Origin: Xanthomonas maliensis
GTDB taxonomy: Bacteria > Pseudomonadota > Gammaproteobacteria > Xanthomonadales > Xanthomonadaceae
Direction: 5' to 3'
Length of the DNA stretch: 64,000 nt
Assembly (NCBI RefSeq): GCF_009192945.1
Contig: NZ_NSET01000011.1
Coordinates: 1 to 64,000 of the forward strand
Every line of letters starts with the position of its first letter. Position 1 is the first letter of the stretch. The translations under genes and the position numbers were made by a program. Under the pieces are notes generated by a model that was not told the DNA's origin, searched no databases, and worked only from the letters and a program-made list of their open reading frames with translations. This document shows, piece by piece, positions 18,631-27,866 of the stretch.

Positions 18631-20985
18631 TCAGCCGCGCTTGGCGCGGGCGAATGCCTCCGCCAAGGCATTGTTGGCCGGCGGTGTGCTGGGACGCGGC
18701 TTGGCGGCCGCCCCCGCACCGCGCCCGGCGCCATCGCGACGTCCGGCCGGCGCGCCGCCGCGCGACTCGCGCTGTCCAGCCGTTGCATCGGCCGGTGGCG
18801 GGCTATCGGACAGACGCCGCGTGAGCGCGATGCGCTTGCGCGCCACATCCACTTCCAGCACCTTGACCTTGACGATGTCCCCCGCCTTGACCACGTCGCG
18901 CGGATCCTTGACGAAGGTGTCGGCCAGCGCAGAAATATGCACCAGGCCGTCCTGATGCACGCCGATATCGACAAACGCGCCGAACGCGGCGACGTTGCTC
19001 ACCACGCCTTCCAGCACCATGCCGGGCTTGAGGTCCTTGATGTCCTCCACGCCCTCGGCAAACTGCGCCGCCTTGAATTCCGGGCGCGGATCGCGACCTG
19101 GCTTTTCCAGCTCCTTGAGGATGTCGCGCACGGTCGGTACGCCGAACTGCTCGTCGGTGAACAGCTCCGGCTTGAGACTGCGCAGCAAGCTGCCATCACC
19201 GAGCAACGCCTTGATCGGCTTGCCGGTACTCCTCACGATGCGCTCGACCACCGGGTAGGCCTCCGGGTGCACCGCCGACACGTCCAGCGGCTGCTCGCCA
19301 TCGGCGATCCGCAGGAAACCGGCGCATTGCTCGAACGTCTTGTCGCCCAGACGCGGCACCTTCAACAGCTCCTGGCGGCGTTTGAACGGGCCGTTATCGT
19401 CGCGATAGCGCACGATATTCTCCGCCACCGTGCTCGACAGACCCGATACGCGCGACAGCAGCGCGGCAGAAGCGGTGTTGACGTAGACGCCGACCGCATT
19501 GACGCAATCCTCCACCCTGGCGTCCAGCGCCTTGGCCAGCCGGTATTGATCGACATCGTGCTGGTACTGGCCCACGCCGATTGCCTTCGGCTCGATCTTG
19601 ACCAACTCGGCCAGCGGATCCTGCAGCCGGCGCGCGATCGAGACCGCACCGCGCAGCGAGACATCCAGGTTGGGAAATTCCTTGGCGGCGAATTCAGACG
19701 CCGAATAGACCGAGGCGCCGGCTTCGCTGACCACGATCTTCTGCAAGCGCGCATTGCCACACAGCGCCATCGCTTCGCCGGCCAGCTTGTCGGTCTCACG
19801 GCTGGCGGTGCCATTGCCGATGGCGATCAACTCGACGTTGTGCTGCATGCACAGCTTCTTCAACGTCTGCAGCGACTGCTCCCACTGCCGCTTGGGTTCG
19901 TGCGGATAGATCGTCTCGGTCGCCACCAGTTTGCCGGTGGCGTCGACCACGGCGATCTTGCAGCCGGTGCGGATGCCAGGATCCAGACCGAGCACGGTCT
20001 TCGGCCCGGCCGGGGCCGCCAGCAGCAGATCCTTGAGGTTGTCGCCAAACACCGCGATCGCCTCGGCTTCGGCCTTCTCGCGCGCCTGGTTGAACAGGTC
20101 CAGCAACAAGTGCATGTGCAGTTTGGCGCGCCAGGTCAGCCGGCAGGCATCCAGCAGCCAGCGGTCGGCGGGCCGGCCCTGATCGGCGACGCCGGCACTG
20201 CGCGCAACCCGCCCTTCGGCGTATTGGTGCCCCGCTTCGGCGTCGCTGCCCGGATCCAGGTCCAGATAGAGGATTTCTTCGCGGCGGGCGCGGAACAATG
20301 CCAGCAACCGGTGCGAGGGAATCTTCGCCAGAGACTCGGCATGTTCGAAATAGTCGCGGTACTTGGCGCCCGCTTCCTGCTTGCCATCGGCCACGCGGGC
20401 ACGGATCACCCCGTGCTCGGCCAGCCAGCCGCGCAACTCACCGACCAGTGCTGCGTCTTCGCCCCAGCGCTCCATCAGGATGGCGCGCGCACCTTCCAGG
20501 GCTGCCTTGCCATCGGCCACCCCCTTGTCCGCATCGACGTAGGCGGCCGCAGCCGTTTCGGGCGCTTGGGTCGGATCGGCCAGCAGGCCATCGGCCAGCG
20601 GCTCCAGCCCCGCCTCGCGGGCGATCTGCGCGCGCGTGCGGCGCTTGGGTTTATAAGGCAGATACAGATCTTCCAGGCGCGACTTGGTGTCGGCCGCGGC
20701 GATCTCGTCGCGCAATGCGTCGCTCAGCTTGCCTTGCTCGGCAATGCTGGCCAGCACCGCGGCGCGTCGCTCCTCCAGCTCGCGCAGATAGGTCAGGCGC
20801 GTCTCGAGATTGCGCAGCTGGGTATCGTCCAGGCCGCCGGTCACTTCCTTGCGGTAGCGGGCAATGAACGGGACGCTCGCGCCCTCGTCGAGAAGGCCGA
20901 CTGCAGCACGCACTTGCGCGGGTTGGGCGCCGATCTCGTCGGCAATGGTGCGGGCGATCTGTTGGGCAAGCTGGCTGTCGTGCAT
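18631..20985 (-). CDS. tex: Tex family RNA-binding transcription accessory protein
   Basis: A 784-residue protein with the full Tex order: N-terminal helix-turn-helix-like region, a YqgF/RNase H-like domain ([18 protein letters not shown] near 335), helix-hairpin-helix region ([15 protein letters not shown] near 505) and a C-terminal S1 RNA-binding domain ([20 protein letters not shown], near 650-720), ending in a basic Gly/Ala/Arg-rich tail. Tex binds RNA and the transcription machinery and is nearly universal in bacteria, with roles in virulence gene expression in some pathogens. It appears monocistronic and is convergent with the hybrid kinase. Confidence 0.96.
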   Translation of the reverse strand: MHDSQLAQQIARTIADEIGAQPAQVRAAVGLLDEGASVPFIARYRKEVTGGLDDTQLRNLETRLTYLRELEERRAAVLASIAEQGKLSDALRDEIAAADTKSRLEDLYLPYKPKRRTRAQIAREAGLEPLADGLLADPTQAPETAAAAYVDADKGVADGKAALEGARAILMERWGEDAALVGELRGWLAEHGVIRARVADGKQEAGAKYRDYFEHAESLAKIPSHRLLALFRARREEILYLDLDPGSDAEAGHQYAEGRVARSAGVADQGRPADRWLLDACRLTWRAKLHMHLLLDLFNQAREKAEAEAIAVFGDNLKDLLLAAPAGPKTVLGLDPGIRTGCKIAVVDATGKLVATETIYPHEPKRQWEQSLQTLKKLCMQHNVELIAIGNGTASRETDKLAGEAMALCGNARLQKIVVSEAGASVYSASEFAAKEFPNLDVSLRGAVSIARRLQDPLAELVKIEPKAIGVGQYQHDVDQYRLAKALDARVEDCVNAVGVYVNTASAALLSRVSGLSSTVAENIVRYRDDNGPFKRRQELLKVPRLGDKTFEQCAGFLRIADGEQPLDVSAVHPEAYPVVERIVRSTGKPIKALLGDGSLLRSLKPELFTDEQFGVPTVRDILKELEKPGRDPRPEFKAAQFAEGVEDIKDLKPGMVLEGVVSNVAAFGAFVDIGVHQDGLVHISALADTFVKDPRDVVKAGDIVKVKVLEVDVARKRIALTRRLSDSPPPADATAGQRESRGGAPAGRRDGAGRGAGAAAKPRPSTPPANNALAEAFARAKRG

Positions 20986-21083
20986 GGCGGCGCGGCCGTG
21001 ACCGCTTCACTGGAAAACGCCATTTTCGCAGTGCGCGGCGGCCGCGGAAACCCGTTGACAGGTCGCCGCGAACCTGGGTGTCG

Positions 21084-21311
21084 TCAGCTCAGCTGATGGG
21101 CATAGTGGCGTTCGGCACGCTCGGCCAGCAGGCTCTCCTGCAGCGATTCCAATGCCATCACGCGGATCTTGCCAACGTTCTTGAGCGGCACCATGCGCTC
21201 GACATAGATTTCCGGGCCACTCGCGGTCATGGTGCGGGACTTGCTGAAGCCATACGGCACGACGCCCTTATCGCCATCCTTGCTACCACCGACGTACAGG
21301 ACAATCGACAT
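21084..21311 (-). CDS. small hypothetical protein (75 aa)
   Basis: A 75-residue protein starting MSIVLYVGGSKDGDKGVVPYG, with a good ribosome binding site (AAGGTGAGG) directly upstream. Composition is ordinary for coding DNA here: a beta-rich N-terminal half (VVPYGFSKSRTMTASGPEIYVERM) and a C-terminal helix (VMALESLQESLLAERAERHYAH). It lies upstream of tex on the same strand, about 98 bases apart. I do not recognise a family. Confidence 0.7.
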   Translation of the reverse strand: MSIVLYVGGSKDGDKGVVPYGFSKSRTMTASGPEIYVERMVPLKNVGKIRVMALESLQESLLAERAERHYAHQLS

Positions 21312-21501
21312 ACCTCACCTTCTTCTTGCAGTTGTTGCGTTGACGGCGCGAGCTTACGCGGGTCACCGTGAGGAGCCCTTGCACGCACGTTAACCCCAGC
21401 TGTTTGCGGTTTGGTGACCGCGTCAGGCCAGGGGCGCCTCACGACCGCTTCACCCCGCCAGGCCGTTCAATCCAGCGTCACCGAACTTTCCCAGGCGTGG
21501 C

Positions 21502-22713
21502 ATGGATCTCAAAAGTGGTTATCCGTTCTGGTCGATCCGCAACGGCTTGATGCGCCCCTATCCGCGCCTGGAGCAAGACGTCCGCTGCGAAGTCGCGATC
21601 ATCGGCGGTGGCGTCACCGCGGCGCTGATCGCGCACGAGTTGCTGCGCCATGGCCACGAGGTGGTGGTGATCGAGCAGCGTGAGATCGGCTGGGGCAGCA
21701 CCTCCGCCAGCACCGCATTGCTGCAGTACGAAATCGACACGCCGATGGTGACGCTGGCACGACGTTATGGCATGCCCGCCGCTGCGTTGGCCTATGGGGC
21801 CTGCGCGCAGGCGATCGTGGACTTGCAGGATCTCTGCGACACCTTGGGCGGCTGCGACTTCACCCGCCAGGACAGCCTGTACTACGCCAGTCGCAGACGC
21901 GATGTGGGCGAGCTTCGTCAGGAGCTGCAGGTTCGACAGGCGCATGCCCTGCCGGTGCATTGGTTGGAGCGACAGGCGCTCTGGCACGACTACGGTGTCC
22001 GTGCCGACGGCGCCATCCTCAGCGAACTGGCTGCCAGCGTGGATCCTTACCGGCTGTGCTATCGCCTGTTCGCCGAGTGCGAACAATACGGTGCGCGCAT
22101 CTACGACCGCACCACGGTCGCCGACCTGCAGGCCAGCGATGGCCACGTCACGCTACGCACCAGCGACGGCTGCACGGTTCACGCGCAACACGTGGTGATG
22201 GCGGCCGGGTATGGCAACCAGCAGTGGCTGTCGCAGCGCGTGGCGCGCAATCGCAGCAGCTACGCGTTTGTCACCGACCCGCTGCACGACAGCGACATGG
22301 GCGCCCTCCGCCACACCATGATGTGGGAGACCGCCCGTCCCTACCTCTACCTGCGCAGCACGCCCGACCGCCGCGTCGTCGCTGGCGGCGAGGACGACAA
22401 CGTGGACATCCCCGCCCGCCGCAATGCACGTGTGCAAAGCAAGATGCGTCGGCTGCTGACGAAGATCCACACCGCCATGCCCGACATGCGTCTGCGGCCG
22501 GTGTTCTCCTGGGCTGGCACTTTCGCCGAGACGGCCGACGGGCTACCGTTTTTCGGCGCTCATCGCGAGCATGGGTCTCGCGTGCATTTCGCGATGGCCT
22601 ACGGCGGCAATGGCATCACCTACAGCGCCATCGGCGCGGGGCTGGTGCGCGCAGCGATCGAGGGCAGCAATCACCCACTTGCCGCCCTGTTCGGCTTCGA
22701 GCGCCAGGCCTGA
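21502..22713 (+). CDS. FAD-dependent oxidoreductase (DadA/glycine oxidase family)
   Basis: A 403-residue cytoplasmic flavoenzyme of the DAO superfamily. The N-terminal dinucleotide fold is VAIIGGGVTAALIAHELLRHG (about 33-53) with the acidic end VVVIEQ. A later FAD region reads AMAYGGNGITYSAIGA near 370. Members oxidise amino acids or other amines to imino acids using O2 or a quinone. Neither the N-terminal pocket nor the context fixes the substrate. The gene stands alone on this strand and its end overlaps the convergent membrane protein gene by 43 bases. Confidence 0.85.
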   Translation: MDLKSGYPFWSIRNGLMRPYPRLEQDVRCEVAIIGGGVTAALIAHELLRHGHEVVVIEQREIGWGSTSASTALLQYEIDTPMVTLARRYGMPAAALAYGACAQAIVDLQDLCDTLGGCDFTRQDSLYYASRRRDVGELRQELQVRQAHALPVHWLERQALWHDYGVRADGAILSELAASVDPYRLCYRLFAECEQYGARIYDRTTVADLQASDGHVTLRTSDGCTVHAQHVVMAAGYGNQQWLSQRVARNRSSYAFVTDPLHDSDMGALRHTMMWETARPYLYLRSTPDRRVVAGGEDDNVDIPARRNARVQSKMRRLLTKIHTAMPDMRLRPVFSWAGTFAETADGLPFFGAHREHGSRVHFAMAYGGNGITYSAIGAGLVRAAIEGSNHPLAALFGFERQA

Positions 22714-23186
22714 GGCCACCACGGCCACCAGCCGCGGCCCTGCATCGCATAGACATCGGCGGCGCGCTCCAGCGGATTGCGCACGTGGATGCCACCGCAC
22801 AGCAGGTACAACGGCAGGAACAGCGGACCGAGCAGCATGTATTGGTAGACGTGCGCGCGCTCGTGGTCGCCCAGGCGGACATCGGGGTGACGACAGCGTC
22901 CGGCAGCGTGCGCATAGGTGGCGCAGCGCAGGTCAAGCGAAGCCCCCTTGAGCAGGATCACGTTGCCGAGCGTCATCGCCCCTCCCGGCCCCCACGGCCA
23001 GTCATCGAAGACCACCGCCAACTCGTCCGGCGACCAGCGCGGACGCGTACCAGCGCAACTGCCGATCAGGCCCAGCAAGGCTCCCAGCGCGGTATTGGGC
23101 AAGGTCCACACAGCGCCGGTGACCAGCAAGACCGAGCGCGCAGCGCGTCGTGCGCTCAGTCGGCCTGGTTTGGAATCAGTAGCCAC
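22671..23186 (-). CDS. hypothetical membrane protein
   Basis: A 171-residue protein with GTG start, two hydrophobic segments (about residues 17-41, LLVTGAVWTLPNTALGALLG, and about 117-132, LGPLFLPLYLLCG) and a conserved-looking middle with HERAHVYQYMLLG, a HExxH-like variant (H-E-R-A-H) followed by a membrane segment. That motif recalls small membrane zinc peptidases but lacks enough context to claim activity. Its start lies inside the end of the pspC-like gene (31 bases shared), so the two are cotranscribed, and its end overlaps the oxidoreductase gene. Start choice is uncertain. Confidence 0.65.
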   Translation of the reverse strand: MATDSKPGRLSARRAARSVLLVTGAVWTLPNTALGALLGLIGSCAGTRPRWSPDELAVVFDDWPWGPGGAMTLGNVILLKGASLDLRCATYAHAAGRCRHPDVRLGDHERAHVYQYMLLGPLFLPLYLLCGGIHVRNPLERAADVYAMQGRGWWPWWPQAWRSKPNRAASG

Positions 23187-23353
23187 AGGATCAGGTAGAC
23201 CAGGATGCCCGGGAAGGCGGCCGAGGCGAGCGACACGATCACGAACAGGATGCGTAGCAGCGTGGAGCTCCAGCCGAACCGGTGCGCGATGCCGCCCATG
23301 ACGCCGGCGATCATGCGGTCGTTGAGCGAACGGGAAAGCACGGTGGTGGACAT
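23156..23353 (-). CDS. PspC-domain membrane protein
   Basis: A 65-residue protein that consists of one PspC domain: LSRSLNDRMIAGVMGGIAHRFG followed by a transmembrane stretch (about 35-58) and a short tail. PspC proteins are inner-membrane partners of phage-shock or envelope-stress systems and toxin-antitoxin-like modules. No pspA or pspB is adjacent. The start at 23353 is preferred over 23380 because it gives the family N-terminus. It precedes the overlapping membrane protein gene. Confidence 0.85.
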   Translation of the reverse strand: MSTTVLSRSLNDRMIAGVMGGIAHRFGWSSTLLRILFVIVSLASAAFPGILVYLILWLLIPNQAD

Positions 23354-23465
23354 GGCCAATCTCCAGGAAGCATGGCGCACAGTCTAGAGCGTGTGATGTA
23401 CGTTGAGGTGAGCGGTTCGCACAGGGTGGCCGCCAGCGGCACGGAGCGGGCGCCGCGCTGATTGC

Positions 23466-24542
23466 TCAAGCCTCCGTGTCGCGTGCCTGCAGCCAGTGGT
23501 GGATCGCCGAGGGCACCTCGCGCTGCGCACGGCCGGAGACGTAGATGCCGATATGCCCGCCACGGAAGCTCAATTCGCTGTAATCGTCGCTACCGACCAG
23601 GCCGCGTAGCGCACGCGAGGCATCCGGCGGCACCAGATGATCCTGCTCGGCGTAGATGTTGAGAATCGGCAGATCCAGCGCCCGCAGATCGATCGCCTGC
23701 CCCGCGATGACGATCTCGCCGGTGACCAGCCCATTGCGCTGGTAGAACTGCTTGACGAACTCGCGGAAAGCCTCGCCGGCCAGATCCGGCGAATCGAAGA
23801 TCCATTTCTCCATGCGCAGGAAGTCCTCCAGCGCCTGCTTGTCGTCGAGGATGTCCAGCAAGCCCACGTACTTCTGCAGATTGAGCCGGAATGGCTTGAG
23901 CATCAGGTAGCTGGCATTCATCAGATCCGCCGGCACGTTGCCCAGGGTGTCGACGAACAGGTCCACGTCAACCAACCGGGCCCAGTTGGACAGCATGTTG
24001 TCCGGCGTGTGGAAATCGACCGGCGTGACCATGGTGATCAGGTTGCGCAGCTTGGGACGTTGCAAGGCGCCATAGCACAGCGAGAATGTGCCGCCCTGGC
24101 AGATGCCGAGAACGTCGATCGCCTCCTGCCCCGACTGCGCACGCAGGTGATCCACCGCGCCGTCGATGAAGCGCAATAGATAATCTTCCAGCGTGAGATA
24201 GCGCTCGGAGCGGTCCGGATAGCCCCAGTCCAGTACGTAGACGTCCTGGCCCAGCGCCAGCAAGCCCTTGACCAGCGACCGGTCGGCCTGCAGGTCGACC
24301 ATATAAGGGCGGTTGACCAGTGCGTAGACGATCAGCAGCGGCGTGCGCGCCACCGGTGCCTGCTCGCCAATGAAGCGATACAGCACGACCTTGCCGTCGC
24401 GCCACACTTCCTCGCGGGCGGTAACGCCGTAGTCCACCTCGTCCAGTCCGGGCAGCAGCGACAATCCTTCGCGCAGCTTGCGCTGCATGGACAAGGTCTC
24501 CTGCAACAAATCCTCGGCGCTGAATCCCAGCGGACCCTTCAT
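23466..24542 (-). CDS. phaC: class III polyhydroxyalkanoate synthase, subunit PhaC
   Basis: A 358-residue alpha/beta-hydrolase-fold enzyme that polymerises (R)-3-hydroxyacyl-CoA into granule polyester. The lipase-like box is GICQGG with nucleophile Cys148; the acidic residue is in YAEQDHLVP and the general base His in FRGGHIGIYV. The length matches class III PhaC (about 355), which needs PhaE. The frame stays open upstream to 24908, but that part overlaps phaE; ATG 24542 overlaps the phaE stop by four bases and begins MKGPLGFSAEDLL, as expected for the family. Confidence 0.94.
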   Translation of the reverse strand: MKGPLGFSAEDLLQETLSMQRKLREGLSLLPGLDEVDYGVTAREEVWRDGKVVLYRFIGEQAPVARTPLLIVYALVNRPYMVDLQADRSLVKGLLALGQDVYVLDWGYPDRSERYLTLEDYLLRFIDGAVDHLRAQSGQEAIDVLGICQGGTFSLCYGALQRPKLRNLITMVTPVDFHTPDNMLSNWARLVDVDLFVDTLGNVPADLMNASYLMLKPFRLNLQKYVGLLDILDDKQALEDFLRMEKWIFDSPDLAGEAFREFVKQFYQRNGLVTGEIVIAGQAIDLRALDLPILNIYAEQDHLVPPDASRALRGLVGSDDYSELSFRGGHIGIYVSGRAQREVPSAIHHWLQARDTEA

Positions 24543-25606
24543 GGTTGCGACCCACGCCCCGGGCGGCGCGCGCGCGAGGCGCCGGCGGACGGCTTGCGCG
24601 CCGTCGCGCCTGCATCGGCGCTCCGGCCTGGCGGGTCTGCCGCTGGCTGCGGCCGAGCGGCGGCGGACGGCTGCGGGCGACCGGCCTGCAGCATCCGCCG
24701 CATCGCACGTTCCAGTTCGGTGATGCGGCGATGGGCGGCATCCATTTCTGCACGGGTCGGCAGGCCGAAGCGCTCGCATAGCTGCTCCATTTCCTGCTGC
24801 AAGGCTGAGCGCAGCCGCATGTGGGCATTGGCGAAACGGGCGTAGACTTCGCGGAACTGCTCGGACAGCGCCACCTGCGCATAGGCTTCCTCGGCCGCCT
24901 CGATCCACAGATCGAACAAGGCACGTGCGCTGGTCAACTGGCTTCCGCTGCCCTCGTGCGCGGCGAGCTTGGCCTCAAACCCGGCAAAGGCTTGCTCGAT
25001 GGCCGCCTTGAGCTGGTCGAGATAGGCCTGCGCCTGCACTTGGTACTCCTGTTGCGCGCGTGCCAGCGCCTGCCAGCGCGTCTGCTGGTTGCGGTGCAGG
25101 CCGAAAGCAGGCATCTGCAGCCAGGGCGCATGCTCCTGCTGCCAGCGCTCCAGACTCTGGGCCGCCTGCTGCAACCAGGGATCGAAGCCGACGCCGCTGG
25201 CGCCGCGCATCGCGCCCATGGTCATGTGCAACCACTGCTCGCCCTGCCCCTGCACCGCGCGGCGCCAGGCGTCGGCCACCTCATTGGCGGACGTATCGCG
25301 GCCGGCGAACTGCGCTGCCACCTGCTGCATGGTGCCGAACCAGTCGCCCGCCTGGTCGCGGAAACGCCCCACGGCGTCCTGCGTCTGCGGCGCGGCCTGG
25401 GCCGGCAACAGTTGCGACCACCAGTCCACCGCCTGGCGCCATCCTGGCGTTGCGTCGCCCGCCGGCGACGCAGTGGCCGTGGCACCGGCCGTCGATGTGG
25501 TGCCGGCCGCGGCCGCCTGGCCTTGACGCAGGGCGTCACCCCACGCGCTCCAGTACTGCCGGGCCAGGTCCTCGAAGTTGCCGTTGTCCGGCGTCTTGCT
25601 GGTCAT
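24539..25606 (-). CDS. phaE: class III polyhydroxyalkanoate synthase, subunit PhaE
   Basis: A 355-residue, helix-rich protein with the PhaE pattern: an N-terminal DLARQYWSAWGDALRQ, Trp/Gln-rich helices (WLHMTMGAMRGASGVGFDPW), the AEEAYAQVALSEQFREVYARFANAHMRLR region in long extracts near 240-265, and a C-terminal coiled coil (MDAAHRRITELERAMRRML). The last 45 residues are a low-complexity Ala/Pro/Arg tail. PhaE activates PhaC in a hetero-oligomer. The gene is coupled to phaC by a four-base overlap and follows pssA by 58 bases. Confidence 0.9.
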   Translation of the reverse strand: MTSKTPDNGNFEDLARQYWSAWGDALRQGQAAAAGTTSTAGATATASPAGDATPGWRQAVDWWSQLLPAQAAPQTQDAVGRFRDQAGDWFGTMQQVAAQFAGRDTSANEVADAWRRAVQGQGEQWLHMTMGAMRGASGVGFDPWLQQAAQSLERWQQEHAPWLQMPAFGLHRNQQTRWQALARAQQEYQVQAQAYLDQLKAAIEQAFAGFEAKLAAHEGSGSQLTSARALFDLWIEAAEEAYAQVALSEQFREVYARFANAHMRLRSALQQEMEQLCERFGLPTRAEMDAAHRRITELERAMRRMLQAGRPQPSAAARPQPAADPPGRSADAGATARKPSAGASRARRPGRGSQP

Positions 25607-25664
25607 CGCGCGCCCCGTTGCCTGCTCACTGCAGTCATCCTACCGCGTCGCCCGCGCGACGCGC

Positions 25665-26279
25665 TCAAGGTTTGGGAATACGCAGGGTCTTGCTGATCAT
25701 CAGCGAGCCGGAGACCGCAAACACCAGCACCAGCGGATGCAACTGCCAGGGGCCCAGCTGCCACTGCCCCCACCACAGCGCTTCGCCGATCCGGCCCACA
25801 CTGGCCGCGACCGCCAGCAGGATGACCAGCAGCAGGCTGGTTGGAATCGGCGTACCCTCGAAATACGGCACCTTGTCGGCAGAGCCGGCGATCTCTTCGG
25901 CCGTGACGTTGTAGCGCGCCAGCCGGCTCACCCCACAGCAGACGAAATAGCTCAGCACCAGCCAGTCCCAACCGCCCTGCATGCCACAGGCATAGCCCAA
26001 TGCGGCCGGCGCCACCCCGAACGAGATCACGTCGGCCAGCGAGTCGAGCTCGCGCCCCAGGGTGGAGGACGCCTTGCGCCAGCGTGCCACATGGCCATCC
26101 AGCGCATCGAAGACGAAGGCCAGCGGAATCAGCGCCATGCCCAGCAATAGGTCGCCGCGGTGCCCCTCCTGCAGAAAGCGCATCGCCGCGAAGATCGCCC
26201 CGGTGCCGCAGAACGCATTGGCCAGTGTGAACCAGTCCGCCAGTTGAAAGTCGCGCAGCATCGAGAAGTGGCGTTTCAT
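25665..26279 (-). CDS. pssA: CDP-alcohol phosphatidyltransferase, probable phosphatidylserine synthase
   Basis: A 204-residue integral membrane enzyme with the CDP-alcohol phosphotransferase signature D-G-x2-A-R-x8-G-x3-D-x3-D, seen in DALDGHVARWRKASSTLG followed by RELDSLAD. It should join CDP-diacylglycerol to an alcohol, most likely serine, in the inner membrane; size and the LADWFTLANAFCG N-terminus favour a PssA of the short, multi-spanning type. ATG 26279 was chosen over 26306 as it follows a plausible ribosome binding site. Same strand and only 58 bases from phaE, so lipid synthesis and polymer synthesis genes may share a transcript. Other alcohol substrates cannot be excluded. Confidence 0.82.
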   Translation of the reverse strand: MKRHFSMLRDFQLADWFTLANAFCGTGAIFAAMRFLQEGHRGDLLLGMALIPLAFVFDALDGHVARWRKASSTLGRELDSLADVISFGVAPAALGYACGMQGGWDWLVLSYFVCCGVSRLARYNVTAEEIAGSADKVPYFEGTPIPTSLLLVILLAVAASVGRIGEALWWGQWQLGPWQLHPLVLVFAVSGSLMISKTLRIPKP

Positions 26280-26406
26280 GCAGTGCCCAAGAAGATTCAG
26301 GAGCAAAGGGTAGCCTGCAACACATCATCCAGGCGACCTGGGCGGCAAGCTCGGCTACGCTCGTGACCGATGGCGCCATCCGGCGCCCCATCTTGAAGGA
26401 GCTGCG

Positions 26407-27165
26407 ATGCATAGCATTCTGATCACTGGCGCTGGCAGCGGCATTGGCGCTGGCCTGGCCAGCGCGTTGGCCGCCGCCGGCCACCATGTGATCGCCAGCG
26501 ACATGGACCTGGCGGCGGCCGGACAGACCGCCGCCCAGGTGCGTGACGCCGGCGGTAGTGCCGAGGCGTTGGCCCTGGACGTGACCGACGACGCCGGCAT
26601 CGCGGCGGCGTTGGCCGGACTGGCGCGCCCGCCACAGGTGTTGGTCAACAACGCCGGCCTGCAGCAGGTCGCGCCGCTGGAAGAATTCCCGATGCAGCGC
26701 TGGGCGCTGCTAGTGGATGTGATGCTGACCGGTGCGGCGCGCCTGAGCCGCGCGCTGCTGCCAGGCATGCGTGCAGCCGGCTACGGCCGCATCGTCAACA
26801 TCGGCAGCATCCACTCGCTGGTCGCCAGCCCCTACAAGAGTGCCTACGTGGCTGCCAAGCATGGCCTGACCGGGCTGGCCAAGGTGCTGGCGCTGGAGAC
26901 CGCCGACTGCGATATCACCGTCAATACGCTCTGCCCCAGCTACGTCCGTACCCCGCTTGTGGACAAGCAGATCGCCGACCAGGCGAGGCTGCGCGGCTTG
27001 TCGGAGGAGGCCGTGGTCCGGGAAGTGATGCTGAAGCCAATGCCCAAGGGGGTGTTCATCGGCATCGACGAGTTGGCCGGGACGCTCACGTTTCTGATGT
27101 CGCCAGCAGCCCGCAACATCACCGGCCAGGCTCTGGCGATCGACGGCGGCTGGACCGCGCAGTAG
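26407..27165 (+). CDS. bdhA: 3-hydroxybutyrate dehydrogenase (SDR family)
   Basis: A 252-residue short-chain dehydrogenase. The N-terminal cofactor motif is ITGAGSGIGAGL, the NNAG motif follows at about 83, the catalytic Ser is in NIGSIHSLVASP and the Tyr-x3-Lys in YKSAYVAAKHGLTGL. The PYKSAYVAAKHG and CPSYVRTPLVDKQI stretches are those of D-3-hydroxybutyrate dehydrogenases, which oxidise 3-hydroxybutyrate to acetoacetate with NAD+. The divergent pssA-phaE-phaC cluster supports a role in polyhydroxybutyrate turnover. AAGGAG lies upstream of the ATG. Confidence 0.88.
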   Translation: MHSILITGAGSGIGAGLASALAAAGHHVIASDMDLAAAGQTAAQVRDAGGSAEALALDVTDDAGIAAALAGLARPPQVLVNNAGLQQVAPLEEFPMQRWALLVDVMLTGAARLSRALLPGMRAAGYGRIVNIGSIHSLVASPYKSAYVAAKHGLTGLAKVLALETADCDITVNTLCPSYVRTPLVDKQIADQARLRGLSEEAVVREVMLKPMPKGVFIGIDELAGTLTFLMSPAARNITGQALAIDGGWTAQ

Positions 27166-27225
27166 GCCTGGTGAAATATTCATCACGCCAATGGAGTGCG
27201 TTCTATCGCAAGGACGTTGGCGGGT

Positions 27226-27273
27226 TGTCCACAGCCTTACTGAGCTTTGATCCACAGTTCTTGTGGAGAACTG
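27226..27273. other. DnaA-box-like cluster with alternative hairpins
   Basis: Between the stop codons of bdhA and the convergent Nudix gene. TTGTCCACA (27226-27234), TGATCCACA (27248-27256) and TGTGGAGAA on the complementary orientation (27262-27270) each resemble the DnaA box TTATNCACA. Two mutually exclusive hairpins overlap here: CCACA/TGTGG (27252-27266) and CAGTTCT/AGAACTG (27255-27273). Confidence 0.3.
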
Positions 27274-27315
27274 CACGTCTCGCGCGCCCAACTAGAGCCT
27301 GCACGAACGCCCGCG

Positions 27316-27804
27316 CTAGACGCGTGAGTAGTTCCACGACTGCAGACGGCCATCGCGGTAAGGCATGACGCCGTGGAACGTCCGCGGATCGCCATCGAAG
27401 ACCAGCGGCAGGAAGTGGCGATCGCCCTCCCACATCGGCAACTGGTCCAAGGCGTCGATGGCGACCCACTCCAGGCTGCCCTCGACATTGTGGGTCAGCG
27501 GTTGGCCCTGGAAGCTGCGGATCAGGAAGACGAACCCCATCCAGTCCTCGCCATGCTTGCCAAAGCCAGGCCAGCTGATGGTGCCGCGCAACTCCATCTT
27601 TCCGCATTCCACTCCCGCCTCTTCGCGGATCTCGCGCTGCATGCAGGCCAGCACATCCTCGTCCGCCTCGAGCTTGCCGCCCAGTCCGTTGTACTTCCCC
27701 AGATGGTGGTCGCCCGGCCGCGCATTGCGGTGGACCATCAGGACCTGGGTGCCATCGGCGGACAGCAGATAGCCAAGGGTGGCGACGATCGGGGTATAGG
27801 GCAT
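27316..27804 (-). CDS. Nudix hydrolase (MutT-like)
   Basis: A 162-residue Nudix protein with the box GGKLEADEDVLACMQREI followed by REEAGV (about residues 40-62), which holds the metal-binding glutamates. The family hydrolyses nucleoside diphosphates linked to other groups; the length, the N-terminal IVATLGYLLS and the HRNARPGDHHLGKYNGLGGK region resemble 8-oxo-dGTP diphosphatases. ATG 27804 is used; the frame continues upstream, but the added residues look random. It follows the DUF1249 gene by 62 bases on the same strand. Confidence 0.88.
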   Translation of the reverse strand: MPYTPIVATLGYLLSADGTQVLMVHRNARPGDHHLGKYNGLGGKLEADEDVLACMQREIREEAGVECGKMELRGTISWPGFGKHGEDWMGFVFLIRSFQGQPLTHNVEGSLEWVAIDALDQLPMWEGDRHFLPLVFDGDPRTFHGVMPYRDGRLQSWNYSRV

Positions 27805-27866
27805 GACGAATCTGGCGCAAAGCGCGGCAGTATGCCGCAACGCGTGGGCGTACGGGTGGGTGACGC

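Noticed and set aside
18175..21096. 973-residue open frame on the + strand
   Set aside because: Antisense to tex, with low-complexity Arg/Gln/Asp/His composition; tex has all its domains.
24543..24908. N-terminal extension of PhaC
   Set aside because: It lies inside phaE in another frame and is low complexity; ATG 24542 gives the family length.
27226..27273. Replication origin
   Set aside because: Only three imperfect boxes, with no AT-rich unwinding element and no dnaA, dnaN or gyrB nearby.
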